Origin: Nitrospirillum pindoramense
Lineage (GTDB): Bacteria > Pseudomonadota > Alphaproteobacteria > Azospirillales > Azospirillaceae
Assembly (NCBI RefSeq): GCF_007827955.1
Contig: NZ_VITR01000004.1
Location: forward strand, 261,099-325,098
DNA: 64,000 bases
Direction: 5' to 3'
The translations under genes and the position numbers were made by a program. Below are positions 36,013 to 44,775 of this stretch, piece by piece. Numbering within the stretch: position 1 is the first letter of the stretch; each line of letters opens with the position of its first letter. Under the pieces are notes generated by a model. It ran no database searches and was not told the DNA's origin. It saw nothing but the letters and a program-made list of their open reading frames with translations.

Positions 36013-36296
36013 TCGACAACCTTGGGCACGGAAAAGAAATTCTCGGTGGCGTCGGTGGCGTTCGCGACCACCTTTTCCGGATAACCGCCGTCGGTCACGG
36101 CGTCGGGGCGGCGGCGCAGGTTGGCCGCGACCACGCTGGTCATCGGTTCCACGTTTTGGGTGTCCACCTCGCCCAACATTTCCACCCAGTGCATGATGGT
36201 GTTGAGTTCGCCGGCCAGTTGCTCCAGATCGGAGTCCGGGACCTTGATGCGGGCGAGATGCGCGATCTTCGCCACGGTGGCCTTGTCGAGGGACAT
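36009..36296 (-). CDS. gatC: Glutamyl/aspartyl-tRNA(Gln/Asn) amidotransferase subunit C
   Basis: The 95-aa protein stabilises GatA/GatB in the tRNA amidotransferase. The pattern [43 protein letters not shown] and the ending near [12 protein letters not shown] (here [13 protein letters not shown]) are typical of GatC. I chose the ATG giving MSLDK, which has AGGAG about 11 bases upstream and the standard length. It is translationally coupled to gatA. Confidence 0.96.
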   Translation of the reverse strand: MSLDKATVAKIAHLARIKVPDSDLEQLAGELNTIMHWVEMLGEVDTQNVEPMTSVVAANLRRRPDAVTDGGYPEKVVANATDATENFFSVPKVVE

Positions 36297-36397
36297 GGTG
36301 CTAAGTCTCTCCTTCGAAATAAGGAGCCTCGGGGGCGATGGCAGGCGGCGTGTCGTATGCCGCCGGCCCCCGGGCGGCGCGGAAGGTAACACCCGGT

Positions 36398-36976
36398 ATG
36401 GCGATCCGCAACCTCAGGGAACTCAAGGCCCACTTGCCCCCCGGCGGGCGGCTGATGGGCCTGGATTTGGGCTCCAAAACCATCGGCATGGCGATCTCCG
36501 ATCCCGGCCTGACGGTGGCCTCGCCCGTGGGCACGATCACGCGGCGCAAGTTCACGACGGACGTGCAGGACCTGGCCAAGGAGCTGCGCGGCCGCAACGT
36601 CGCCGGCTTCGTCATCGGCCTGCCCCGCAACATGGACGGTAGCGACGGCCCGGCGGCCCAGTCCGCCCGCAGCTTCGCCCAGAACCTGATCGAGCAGCCC
36701 CACCTGCTGGGCGGCACGGTGCCGGAAATCGCTTTCTGGGACGAGCGCCTGTCCACCTCGGCCGTCAGCCGCATGATGATCGAATGGGACATGACGCGCA
36801 AACGCCGGGACGAGGTGGTCGATCGCATGGCGGCGGCCTACATCCTTCAAGGCGCGCTGGACTATCTGGCGGCCCAGGCCGCCCGCGCCGCGCTGGCGGC
36901 GGAGGATGAGGCCGGCGATAGCCATGAAGAGGACCGCTACGACACCGGGCGGGACGATACCGACCGGGACGCCTGA
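36398..36976 (+). CDS. ruvX: Putative pre-16S rRNA nuclease / Holliday-junction resolvase-like (YqgF/RuvX)
   Basis: The 192-aa protein has the YqgF RNase H-like fold: MGLDLGSKTIGMAISD (first acidic motif), VIGLPRNMDGSDGPAAQSARSFA, and FWDERLSTSAVSRMMIE (DERLST). It processes the 5' end of 16S rRNA and has been proposed as a resolvase. It is longer than the usual 140-155 aa because of a C-terminal acidic tail (EDEAGDSHEEDRYDTGRDD). The ATG with GGAAGG upstream is chosen over an in-frame site 20 codons earlier. It is divergent from gatCA. Confidence 0.92.
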   Translation: MAIRNLRELKAHLPPGGRLMGLDLGSKTIGMAISDPGLTVASPVGTITRRKFTTDVQDLAKELRGRNVAGFVIGLPRNMDGSDGPAAQSARSFAQNLIEQPHLLGGTVPEIAFWDERLSTSAVSRMMIEWDMTRKRRDEVVDRMAAAYILQGALDYLAAQAARAALAAEDEAGDSHEEDRYDTGRDDTDRDA

Positions 36977-36982
36977 CCGAAC

Positions 36983-37909
36983 ATGCTGCAGGTTCTGACG
37001 GCACTGGCGCCCACCTTCCTGCTGATCGCGATCGGTTTCGCCCTGCGGCGGTTCAAGCTGATCGACGCCGCCTTCTGGGGCGCGGCGGAACGGCTGATCT
37101 ATTACCTGCTGTTCCCGGCCCTGTTGATCGACAGCACGGCCAAGACCAACCTGTCGGGCATGGACATCTGGGCCATGGGGGGCGCCCTGGTCGGGGGCAT
37201 CCTGCTGGTCAGCCTGGCCCTGCAGCTGACCTGTCGGCGCCTGTCGGGCAGCGATCCAGCCTACACCTCGGTGTTCCAGGGGGCCGTGCGGGTCAACACC
37301 TATGTGGCCATGGCCCTGGGCGCCGCCCTGCTGGGTCCCCACGGCACGGCCCTGATGGCGATCGGTGTGCTGTTCTGCATGCCGACGGTGAACGTGCTCA
37401 GCATCCTGGTGATGCAGCGCCACGGCGACGTGCCCGCCGGCATGAGGGGACACCCTCTGCGCATCCTGTGGCAGATCCTGAGCAACCCGCTGGTCTGTTC
37501 CGTCATCGCCGGCGCCGCGCTGAACCTGGCGGGCATCCGCCAGATCCCGGTGGTGTCGCCCGTCATGGCCGTGCTGGGTCAGGCCAGCCTGCCCCTGGGC
37601 CTACTGGCGGTGGGGGCCGGCCTGGGCTTTTCCGCCATCCAAGGCGCCAAGGTGGCGGTGGCGATCAGCAGCGTCGCCCGGCTGGCGGTTCTGCCCCTGG
37701 TGACGGCGCTGTTGGCCAGGGCGCTGGGCGTGGGGGGCAACGCCTTCACCGCCGTAGTGCTGTACAACGCCTTACCCACCTCCGTCAGCGCCTACGTCCT
37801 GGCCCGCCAGATGGGCGGCGACGCGCCGTTGATGGCCGGCATCATCACCGTGCAGACCCTGGCGGCGGCCATCACCCTGCCCATCGTGATGGCATTGCTG
37901 GCCAGCTGA
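36983..37909 (+). CDS. AEC-family transporter (auxin efflux carrier-like permease)
   Basis: The 308-aa inner-membrane protein has about ten hydrophobic helices in two five-helix halves, as in the auxin efflux carrier family (also annotated as malonate or malate permeases). Conserved points include FALRRFKLIDAAFWGAAERLIYYLLFPALL and LPTSVSAYVLARQMGGD near the end. It begins 6 bp after ruvX, so it is likely co-transcribed. The substrate, probably an organic anion, cannot be told from sequence. Confidence 0.9.
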   Translation: MLQVLTALAPTFLLIAIGFALRRFKLIDAAFWGAAERLIYYLLFPALLIDSTAKTNLSGMDIWAMGGALVGGILLVSLALQLTCRRLSGSDPAYTSVFQGAVRVNTYVAMALGAALLGPHGTALMAIGVLFCMPTVNVLSILVMQRHGDVPAGMRGHPLRILWQILSNPLVCSVIAGAALNLAGIRQIPVVSPVMAVLGQASLPLGLLAVGAGLGFSAIQGAKVAVAISSVARLAVLPLVTALLARALGVGGNAFTAVVLYNALPTSVSAYVLARQMGGDAPLMAGIITVQTLAAAITLPIVMALLAS

Positions 37910-37917
37910 AAAGACTT

Positions 37918-37947
37918 CGGCGGCGCCAGGTCGCCCCAACGCCGCCG
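37918..37947. terminator. GC hairpin between convergent AEC and FucP-type genes
   Basis: CGGCGGCG (37918-37925) pairs with CGCCGCCG (37940-37947) over a 14-nt loop, immediately after the AEC stop and 27 bp past the FucP-type stop. The T-run is poor (CTCTC). Confidence 0.5.
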
Positions 37948-37973
37948 AGCTCTCTCACCGATGCTTTCGTGCC

Positions 37974-39296
37974 TCAGTGCATGGACACGGCGCGAGGCGC
38001 GCTGCCCTTTGTGGCGGGCTTGCCCGACAGCAGGTGCAGGCCGGTCAGCAGGCCGTAGCCGGCGATCATCAGGTAGCAGGCCACGGGAACGATGAAGGCC
38101 AGCACCAGACTGGTCATGTCCGCGACCTTGCCGGTGATCATGGGCACCACGGCGCCGCCGAAGATGGCCAGGCACAGCATGCCGGCCCCCTGCGGCGTCT
38201 CTTCCTCCAGGCCATCGATGGCGATGGTGAAGATGGTGGGGAACATGATGGAGTTGCACAGCCCCACCGAGAGGATGGTGGCCATCGCCATCGTGCCGGT
38301 GCTGGCCATGGACAGGCTGACCAGCAGGGCGGCGGCCAGCGAGCACGCCATGAGCACGATGCCTGGACGGGCGAAACGCAGGACGACGGAGCCGATGAAC
38401 CGGCCGACCATGGCGCCGCCCCAATACAGGCTGACCAGCACGGCGGCCTTGGATTCCGGCGTGTTCAACACATCATGCAGGTGCATCAGGCCGGCGAACC
38501 AGGTGCCCAATTCGGATGCCGCGTCCCGCGTCCGATCCAGGATCAGGTAGTTGACCATGGCGCTGCCGATGGACACCTCGGCCCCGACATAGACGAAAAT
38601 GGAGACGACACCCAGGGCGAGTTGGCTGTGGCGCAGCACCTTCACGCTGAGGCCGCTGCTGCCCGACTGCTGGTCGGTGGCGGCCCCTTCACGCCCGCGC
38701 AAGAACCAGAACAGCACGGCCAGGACGATCAGCAGGCCCGCGATCATCAGGAAAGGCACATGCACGCCGCGCGCGCTGGCATCCCCATCCGCCGCCTTGG
38801 ACAAGATGAAGACGGAACCGAGGATGGGGCCGATGGTGGTGCCGAAGGAATTGAAGGCCTGGGCCAGGTTCAGGCGGCTGGACGCCGTTTCCGGCCGGCC
38901 CAGCAGCGACATCAGCGGATTGGCCGCCACCTGCAGCACGGTGATGCCGCCCGCCATGACGAACAGCGCCAGCAGGAAGGCGCCGAACAGGCCCATGCTG
39001 GAGGCTGGCACGAACAGCAGGCAGCCCAGGGTCATGATGCTGAGGCCGGCGACGATACCGCGCAGGTAGCCCAGGCGCGCCAGCAGGGCGCCCGCCGGAA
39101 CCGATACGACGAAGTAGGCCAGGAAGAAGGCGAACTGCACCAGCATCGCCTCGGTGTAGTTCAGCGAGAACTGTTCCTTCAGCTTGGGGATCACGGCGTC
39201 CACGATGGACGTGGCGAAGCCCCAGGCGAAAAACAGCATGACGACGATCGGGGCCAGCGACGTCATGGATTTATTGTGGGCGGATGCGGTCGACAT
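37974..39296 (-). CDS. FucP/GluP-family sugar:H+ symporter
   Basis: The 440-aa MFS protein belongs to the fucose/glucose-galactose permease group. Visible are the first helix SLAPIVVMLFFAWGFATSIVDAVIPKLKEQFSLNYTEAMLVQFAFFLAYF, the motif GITVLQVAANPLMSLLG and the helix NLAQAFNSFGTTIGP. It would take up glucose, galactose or fucose released by the upstream glycosidases. I chose the ATG giving MSTASAHNKS; the longer in-frame reading has no similarity. It is the last gene of the minus-strand glycan operon but is separated from the esterase by two hairpins, so it may have its own promoter. Confidence 0.92.
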   Translation of the reverse strand: MSTASAHNKSMTSLAPIVVMLFFAWGFATSIVDAVIPKLKEQFSLNYTEAMLVQFAFFLAYFVVSVPAGALLARLGYLRGIVAGLSIMTLGCLLFVPASSMGLFGAFLLALFVMAGGITVLQVAANPLMSLLGRPETASSRLNLAQAFNSFGTTIGPILGSVFILSKAADGDASARGVHVPFLMIAGLLIVLAVLFWFLRGREGAATDQQSGSSGLSVKVLRHSQLALGVVSIFVYVGAEVSIGSAMVNYLILDRTRDAASELGTWFAGLMHLHDVLNTPESKAAVLVSLYWGGAMVGRFIGSVVLRFARPGIVLMACSLAAALLVSLSMASTGTMAMATILSVGLCNSIMFPTIFTIAIDGLEEETPQGAGMLCLAIFGGAVVPMITGKVADMTSLVLAFIVPVACYLMIAGYGLLTGLHLLSGKPATKGSAPRAVSMH

Positions 39297-39325
39297 CGAT
39301 CGTTCGTCCAGTCGGTATAGTAAGT

Positions 39326-39360
39326 CCGGGCCCGAGGGGTTTGACATCCACCGGGCCCGG
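39326..39360 (-). terminator. CCGGGCCC hairpin before the FucP-type gene
   Basis: CCGGGCCC (39326-39333) pairs with GGGCCCGG (39353-39360) over a 19-nt loop, 30 bp upstream of the permease start. Without a T-run it may be an attenuator in the permease leader. Confidence 0.4.
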
Positions 39361-39395
39361 GTTCAATGCCTATTACGACACATTCCTATTTTATT

Positions 39396-39424
39396 GCGTT
39401 GCGAAAAGAAATTTTTCGCAACGC
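39396..39424 (-). terminator. Hairpin after the carboxylesterase gene
   Basis: A perfect 12-bp stem (GCGTTGCGAAAA / TTTTCGCAACGC) with a 5-nt loop begins 8 bp after the esterase stop; AT-rich sequence follows on the minus strand. It is a good terminator or 3'-end stabiliser. Confidence 0.7.
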
Positions 39425-39431
39425 ACAATAA

Positions 39432-41021
39432 TCATTTGCTCTTTTGTTCCGCGACTTTTTCCACCAGATCCAGCCGCGCCTTGAGCGGGTCCTCCTCCAG
39501 CACCGGGCCCTTGGCGCCGAACTCCATCAGGCGCTCGTCCTTGCCCGCCTTGAAGGGGGCCCAGGCGGGCAGGCCGGCCGGATCGGGCTTGCCGGTCTTG
39601 GCGAAGGCGACCCAATAGGCGTGCGCGGCCTTGGCGGCGGCGGCGTCCGCAGCCGTCAGGGCGTCGCCATAGCGCGCCTTGACGGTATCGAAGACGAAGG
39701 GAATTTCCGTCGCGTGCGGGGTGCCCCACCATTCCTTGCGCATGCTCTCCGCCACGTAGGAATAGCGGAAAAGATACACGGGCGACTTATGGGCCGACAG
39801 CAGGCGCGCGGTGTAGCGCGCGGGCTCGATGAACATGGCCGCACCAGCGGCCCGGTGCCCGATCAGCTTCACGTCGCGCGTGCCGTCAGGGTCCAGCAAC
39901 GCCAGGGCCTGGTCGCGCTCAGCGCCGAATGGGGCCAGGATGCTGTCCAGCGTACCGCCGAAGAAGAAGCCATCGGCCCCGGTGGCGCCGACCATCACCG
40001 GGACATCGGCCCCCTTCCCCGCCGCGTAGGCCAGGACCGGGGCGGCATACTGCACCACCGCGCCATCGACCATGGGGCCGGCATAGGTGGGGGTGTTCAT
40101 GGTGGCCATGTTGAGGCCATCCACCACGGTGTCCGCCGGCAAGGCCCGCAGGGCCGCTAGGCCGGAAGCGCCCGTGTCGCTGATGCCGTGCTGGGCGGCG
40201 TAGGCCACCCCCGCCTTTTCACCCGAGGGCGCATCACCTTCCGCATGCACTGGCGGGGTCGGCAACAGGCGCTCGCGCCCCGCGCCCGACTGGATGATGC
40301 CCCGGGTGAACAGGCCCTTGGCCAAGGGCGAGGTCAGCAGCATGTGCACCGAGACGCCGCCGGCGGATTCGCCGAAGACGGTGACATTGTCAGGGTCGCC
40401 GCCAAAGGCGGCGATGTTGCGCTTCACCCAGTGCAGGGCTGCCAGTTGGTCAAGGTAACCGAAATTGCCGGTGGGGCCCTGGCCCGCCTCCGCCGTCAAG
40501 GCGGGGTGGGCGAAGAAGCCGAAGCGGCCGACGCGGTAGTTGAAGCTGACCAGCACCACGCCGTCCCGGGCGAAGTTGGACCCGTCATAGACGGCGGGTG
40601 AACTGCCGCCATTGACGAAGCCGCCGCCATAAATCCACACCATCACCGGGCGCTTGGCCGCCGGCTTGGTGGCCGTGTCCTCTGGTGCCCAGACGTTCAG
40701 GTACAGGCAATCCTCTGCCGGCGCCACGCCCAGCGGGGCGGCATCGCCCGGCAGGGGCTTTTGCATGCAATCGGCGCCGTACTGCGTGCCGGAGCGTACG
40801 CCCGTCCAGGCGGCGGCGGGCTGGGGCGGGCGCCAGCGCAGGGGGCCCACCGGCGGGGCGGCGAAAGGTATGCCCTTGAACGCCGCGACCCCATCGGTGA
40901 CGACGCCGGACACCTTGCCCTGTTCCACCTGGGCCACGGGCGCCTCGGCCGCCAGGACGGGCCCGGCCAGCAGCAGCGCCACCGTGGCGCCGCCCATCAA
41001 CCGCCTCATCATCTTCAACAT
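39432..41021 (-). CDS. Secreted type-B carboxylesterase
   Basis: The 529-aa protein has a signal peptide (cleavage near VLA-AEA) and the alpha/beta hydrolase layout of type-B carboxylesterases: GIPFAAPPVGPLRWRPP, EDCLYLNVWAPE, YGGGFVNGGSS (oxyanion hole), the nucleophile in FGESAGGVSVH, and HATEIPFVF near the C-terminus with the catalytic His region. It hydrolyses ester side groups; a role in removing acyl groups from glycans or glycosides fits the operon. The ATG has AAGGGGA upstream. It follows the GH3 gene after 92 bp. Confidence 0.92.
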   Translation of the reverse strand: MLKMMRRLMGGATVALLLAGPVLAAEAPVAQVEQGKVSGVVTDGVAAFKGIPFAAPPVGPLRWRPPQPAAAWTGVRSGTQYGADCMQKPLPGDAAPLGVAPAEDCLYLNVWAPEDTATKPAAKRPVMVWIYGGGFVNGGSSPAVYDGSNFARDGVVLVSFNYRVGRFGFFAHPALTAEAGQGPTGNFGYLDQLAALHWVKRNIAAFGGDPDNVTVFGESAGGVSVHMLLTSPLAKGLFTRGIIQSGAGRERLLPTPPVHAEGDAPSGEKAGVAYAAQHGISDTGASGLAALRALPADTVVDGLNMATMNTPTYAGPMVDGAVVQYAAPVLAYAAGKGADVPVMVGATGADGFFFGGTLDSILAPFGAERDQALALLDPDGTRDVKLIGHRAAGAAMFIEPARYTARLLSAHKSPVYLFRYSYVAESMRKEWWGTPHATEIPFVFDTVKARYGDALTAADAAAAKAAHAYWVAFAKTGKPDPAGLPAWAPFKAGKDERLMEFGAKGPVLEEDPLKARLDLVEKVAEQKSK

Positions 41022-41113
41022 CACGTTCCCCTTGTCAGGATCATAGCCATCGGCCCAAGGCGCCGGTGCCAGGAATAGCCGACACCGGCGGCAACCCAAG
41101 GTTCCAGGAAGGC

Positions 41114-43384
41114 TTATGGCCGCCGTGTGGACGCGGTCACGGCGGCACCGCCCTTCAGCGTCAGGTCCGTGGCCGATGCGCCGACGGCCACCTGGTACTC
41201 ACCAGCCTTCACCTGCCAGGCATGGGCGCCCTCATCGAAGCTACCCAGCAGGCGGGTATCGGCGGTGACGGTCACGCGCTTTTTTTCGCCGGGCGCCAGC
41301 GACACCTTGGACCAGCCGATCAGCCGCTGCGTCTTGGTGCCGGCGGCATTGGTCAGGTAGACCTGGGGCACATCCTGCCCCGGGCGCTTGCCGGTGTTGG
41401 CCACATCAAAGCTGACGGTCAGGGTGTCGCCGCCCGAGACCTTCACATCGCTGTAGGCGAAGTGGCTGTAGCTGAGGCCGTAGCCGAAGGGGAACAGGGG
41501 CTTGGCCCCCGTCTTGGCATAGTGGCGGTAGCCGACGTCGGCGCCCTCGGTATAGGTGATCTCCGCCGGGCTGAACTCCGGCTTGTCGGCGCCGGGAATG
41601 TCCTTGCGCAGCAGCTGGGCGTCGCTCGCCGGGAAGGTGATGGGCAGGCGGCCGGACGGGTTGGCGTCGCCGAACAGGATGTCGGCGATGGCCTCACCAC
41701 CCCGACTGCCGGGATACCAGGCCTCCACCACGCCGGCCACCTTGTCCAGCCAGGGCATATGCACCGGCCCGCCCGTTTCCAGCACCACGATGGTGTTGGG
41801 GTTGGCGGCGGCCACGGCGGCGATCAGCGCGTCCTGGCCATTGGGCAGGCTGAGGTCCGGCGCGTCGGCCCCCTCGCTCATCCACTGGGTGGCAAAGACG
41901 ATGGCCACGTCCGTGGTCTTGGCTAGGGCCGCCGCCTCCGCCGGGTAGGCGCCATCGGTGAAGCGCACCTGCTTCTCGCCCGCCTTGGCGCGGATGGCCT
42001 TCAAGGGGGAGGACGCATGATAGACCACGGTGCGGAAGGCGCCCATCATGCCGTCGCCGCCCAGGGGGATGCTGGCGCCGGGGCCGGCATCGGACACCAC
42101 CTGCGACGATCCGCCACCCGACAGCACGCCGACATTGGCGAAGCCGCCGATGACCGTGATGGTCTTGCCTTTCGCGGCCAGCGGCAAAAGGTCGGCCTTG
42201 TTCTTCAGCAGGACGATGCCCTCCGTCCCCGCCGCCTTCGTCACCTGGGCGTGGGCATCGAAGTCGATGGGCGCCTTGGCCGCCGGCTTGTCGAACAGCC
42301 CGGCCGCGAACATGGAGCGCAGGATGCGCCGGGTCATGTCGGACAGGCGCTCCGCCGGCACGGTCTTGTCCTGGATGGCGGCCTTCAGCGGCTCATTGAA
42401 CCAGACCTTGCCACCGGGGCTCAGCATGACGTCGATCTGTTCCCCCGATTCCTGGTCCAGGCCGTTCACCGCCGCCTCGACGCCATGGACCGCCCCCCAG
42501 TCGGACATGACCCAGCCGGGATAGGCCCAGTCGGTCTTCAGCACCTTGTTCAACAGGAAGGGGTTGTCGCAGGCATAGGCGCCGTTGACCTTGTTGTAGG
42601 CGCACATGACGGAGCCGGGCTTGCCCTTCTCGATGGCGATCTGGAAGGCCAGCAGGTCGCTTTCGCGCGCCGCCGCCTCGCCGATCTTGACGTCCAGGGT
42701 CATGCGCTGGGTTTCCTGGTCGTTCACCGCGAAGTGCTTGATGGTGGAAACGACGTTCTGGTCCTGGATGCCCCGGATGGACTCCCCGCCCAGGGTGCCA
42801 GCCAGCAGCGGGTCCTCACCCAGATATTCGAAGTTGCGGCCGTTGCGCGGGTCGCGCGCCAGGTTGACGCCGCCGGCAAGCAGGACGTTCAGGCCCTTGG
42901 CGTGCGCCTCCTGTCCGATCATGGCGCCGCCCTTGTAGGCGGTGTCGGGGTTCCAGGTCGACGCGAGCGACAGGCCGGACGGCAGGGCCGTGGACGGGTC
43001 GCCCGGCCGCACGTTCATGGGGTTGGCGACACCCAGGCTGGCGTCGCTTTCCTGCAAGGCGGGAATGCCCAGGCGCGGCACGCCGGGAATGTAGCCGGCG
43101 GAACCGATGGCCCCCTCCGGCAGCTTGGCGCCCAGGAAGGGCATGGCCATGGGCCCATGCACCAGGCCGATACGCTCATCCAGCGTCAGTTCCTTGTTCA
43201 ACAGGTCCGCGCGCTGATCCGGCGACAGTTTGGTGTCCATCCAGGGCCGGCCACCGTCGGCGGCCAGCGCGGCGGTGGCGAGGGAAAGCGACAGGGCCGT
43301 GCCCATCAGCAAGGAGCGGGTGCGTGCGGTCATGAGGTGCGTTTCCATCAGGTTGTTTTGCTTAAGAAAAAAAGAGAAGGTCAT
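41114..43384 (-). CDS. Secreted GH3 beta-glucosidase
   Basis: The product, up to 756 aa, has the three-part GH3 architecture: a barrel with GVNLARDPRNGRNFEYLGEDPLLAG and KHFAVNDQE, nucleophile Asp in WVMSDWGAVHG; an alpha/beta sandwich (GIVLLKNKADLLPL, SGGGSSQV, ATQWMSEGADAPDL); and a C-terminal fibronectin-III-like domain. It cuts terminal beta-glucosyl units. Three in-frame ATGs compete: the first overlaps the DUF1593 stop (ATGA); the ones 12 and 17 codons later give a cleaner signal peptide (MTARTRSLLMGTALSLSLATAALA). The coordinates use the first. Confidence 0.93.
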   Translation of the reverse strand: MTFSFFLKQNNLMETHLMTARTRSLLMGTALSLSLATAALAADGGRPWMDTKLSPDQRADLLNKELTLDERIGLVHGPMAMPFLGAKLPEGAIGSAGYIPGVPRLGIPALQESDASLGVANPMNVRPGDPSTALPSGLSLASTWNPDTAYKGGAMIGQEAHAKGLNVLLAGGVNLARDPRNGRNFEYLGEDPLLAGTLGGESIRGIQDQNVVSTIKHFAVNDQETQRMTLDVKIGEAAARESDLLAFQIAIEKGKPGSVMCAYNKVNGAYACDNPFLLNKVLKTDWAYPGWVMSDWGAVHGVEAAVNGLDQESGEQIDVMLSPGGKVWFNEPLKAAIQDKTVPAERLSDMTRRILRSMFAAGLFDKPAAKAPIDFDAHAQVTKAAGTEGIVLLKNKADLLPLAAKGKTITVIGGFANVGVLSGGGSSQVVSDAGPGASIPLGGDGMMGAFRTVVYHASSPLKAIRAKAGEKQVRFTDGAYPAEAAALAKTTDVAIVFATQWMSEGADAPDLSLPNGQDALIAAVAAANPNTIVVLETGGPVHMPWLDKVAGVVEAWYPGSRGGEAIADILFGDANPSGRLPITFPASDAQLLRKDIPGADKPEFSPAEITYTEGADVGYRHYAKTGAKPLFPFGYGLSYSHFAYSDVKVSGGDTLTVSFDVANTGKRPGQDVPQVYLTNAAGTKTQRLIGWSKVSLAPGEKKRVTVTADTRLLGSFDEGAHAWQVKAGEYQVAVGASATDLTLKGGAAVTASTRRP

Positions 43385-44775
43385 GCGGACGGCACGTCGA
43401 CGATGACGCGGCGATAGCGGGTCAGCGGCAGCGCGCCGCCGCCGGTCACCTCCAGGATCAGGTGCAGACGCTGCGGCCCCGGCAGGAGGGGCGGCGCCGT
43501 CGGCGCGGTGATGACGGCCTTGGGTCCGTCAGCCCCCTGGATGACCAGCTCCGGCACCACCGCCAGGGCGTCCTGCCAGGTGCTGGGTTCCTTGTACTGC
43601 CACCACCGGAAGGTCAGGGGGCCGCCATCGGGGTTGACGGAAGCGCTGGCGTCCAGGGCCAGGCTGGCCCCCGGTTTCAGCGTCACGGCGATGGGATCGT
43701 CGCCCACCTGCCCGTTGACCACCACCCTCGGTGGGTGGGGCGCCTGGGTGCGATCCGCCGTCAGGGTCCAGCCGATGCGGGCGGCGAAATCGTTCTGGTA
43801 GGCTTGGCGCCAGCGCCAGATCGTGGCCTGAGCGCTGCGGTGGGCCTGGCCGTCGGCGCCCATGGCCGTGTCGACGACATCGGTATGCAACCCCAGCCCG
43901 TCGGCGGCCAAGCCGTACCGGCCGCCCCACCCGCCGTAATCGGGACGGTCCGGCGCGTTCAGGCCGTTGGCGACGAGGTACAGGAAGGACGGGCTGTCGC
44001 CCTCCATGATGTATTTCCATTGCGGATAAAGGCTGCCCAGCGGGCCCTTGCGGATATGGGCGTCTATCCAGTCATGGGAGACGGAAGCGCTGTCCGGTCC
44101 TGGGAATTGATAGAACGCCTCCCCCGAGATGCCGGTCCAGGTGGCGGTGGAATAGTGGCTAAAGGCATGGATGCTGCCGATCCAGAAAAGCTGGGGATGG
44201 CGCGTCCTGACCCAGGCGCCGCTGTCGTCCTGGTCGGAAATGGCATAGACCCGCAGCCGGGAGACGAAGGCCGCCACCTGATCTGGCGTGCGGGTGGCGC
44301 CCACATGATACAGGGCCTGGGCCAGCACGTTGGCGCCGCCCCAGATGGTGACCCACAGCGGCCGGGGATCGGGATCGTCCACAGCCGCGATCAGCGCGGT
44401 GGAGGCGGCGCTGTCATGCCCCTCCCCCACGCCCGCCAAGCCATAGAGCGCCGGGCCCGCCGTGACGCGGGCCATCAGCGCGGCCGCTTCGGGATAGGCC
44501 GGGTCGTGGGCGCGCAAGTTGGGCAACACCTGGCCATAGGCCGCGATGCGTTCCCGCAGCCGTTCAGGATGCACCTGGTCCTTCTGCCAGGTGGAGGTGG
44601 TGGCGGCCAGGCCGGCCACATCCATCTGATCGGTGTAGAGCAGGAAGCGAACGAAGGATTCCTCGTCATCCGGCTCGTTGGCAATGTCCGTCAGGACGAA
44701 GACGCGGGGCTTGGGCGCGGCAGTGGCCGTCCAAGGCACCAGGGCGATGAGCAGGACAAGCGACAGAAGCTTCAC
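43381..44775 (-). CDS. DUF1593 protein (nucleoside-hydrolase-like, exported)
   Basis: The 464-aa protein has a signal peptide (MKLLSLVLLIALVPWTATAA) and the DUF1593 start RVFVLTDIANEPDDEESFVRFLLYTDQMDVAGLAAT, resembling the metal-binding DxxxEPDD loop of nucleoside hydrolases. Further blocks are LWVTIWGGANVLAQAL and SPSFLYLVANGLN; the C-terminal 110 residues form a beta-sandwich with PGASLALDASASVNPDGGPLTFRWWQY. Family members are often found with plant cell-wall degradation genes; the reaction is unknown, ribosyl or glycosyl hydrolysis being plausible. Both its start and stop overlap neighbouring genes by 4 bp. Confidence 0.88.
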   Translation of the reverse strand: MKLLSLVLLIALVPWTATAAPKPRVFVLTDIANEPDDEESFVRFLLYTDQMDVAGLAATTSTWQKDQVHPERLRERIAAYGQVLPNLRAHDPAYPEAAALMARVTAGPALYGLAGVGEGHDSAASTALIAAVDDPDPRPLWVTIWGGANVLAQALYHVGATRTPDQVAAFVSRLRVYAISDQDDSGAWVRTRHPQLFWIGSIHAFSHYSTATWTGISGEAFYQFPGPDSASVSHDWIDAHIRKGPLGSLYPQWKYIMEGDSPSFLYLVANGLNAPDRPDYGGWGGRYGLAADGLGLHTDVVDTAMGADGQAHRSAQATIWRWRQAYQNDFAARIGWTLTADRTQAPHPPRVVVNGQVGDDPIAVTLKPGASLALDASASVNPDGGPLTFRWWQYKEPSTWQDALAVVPELVIQGADGPKAVITAPTAPPLLPGPQRLHLILEVTGGGALPLTRYRRVIVDVPSA

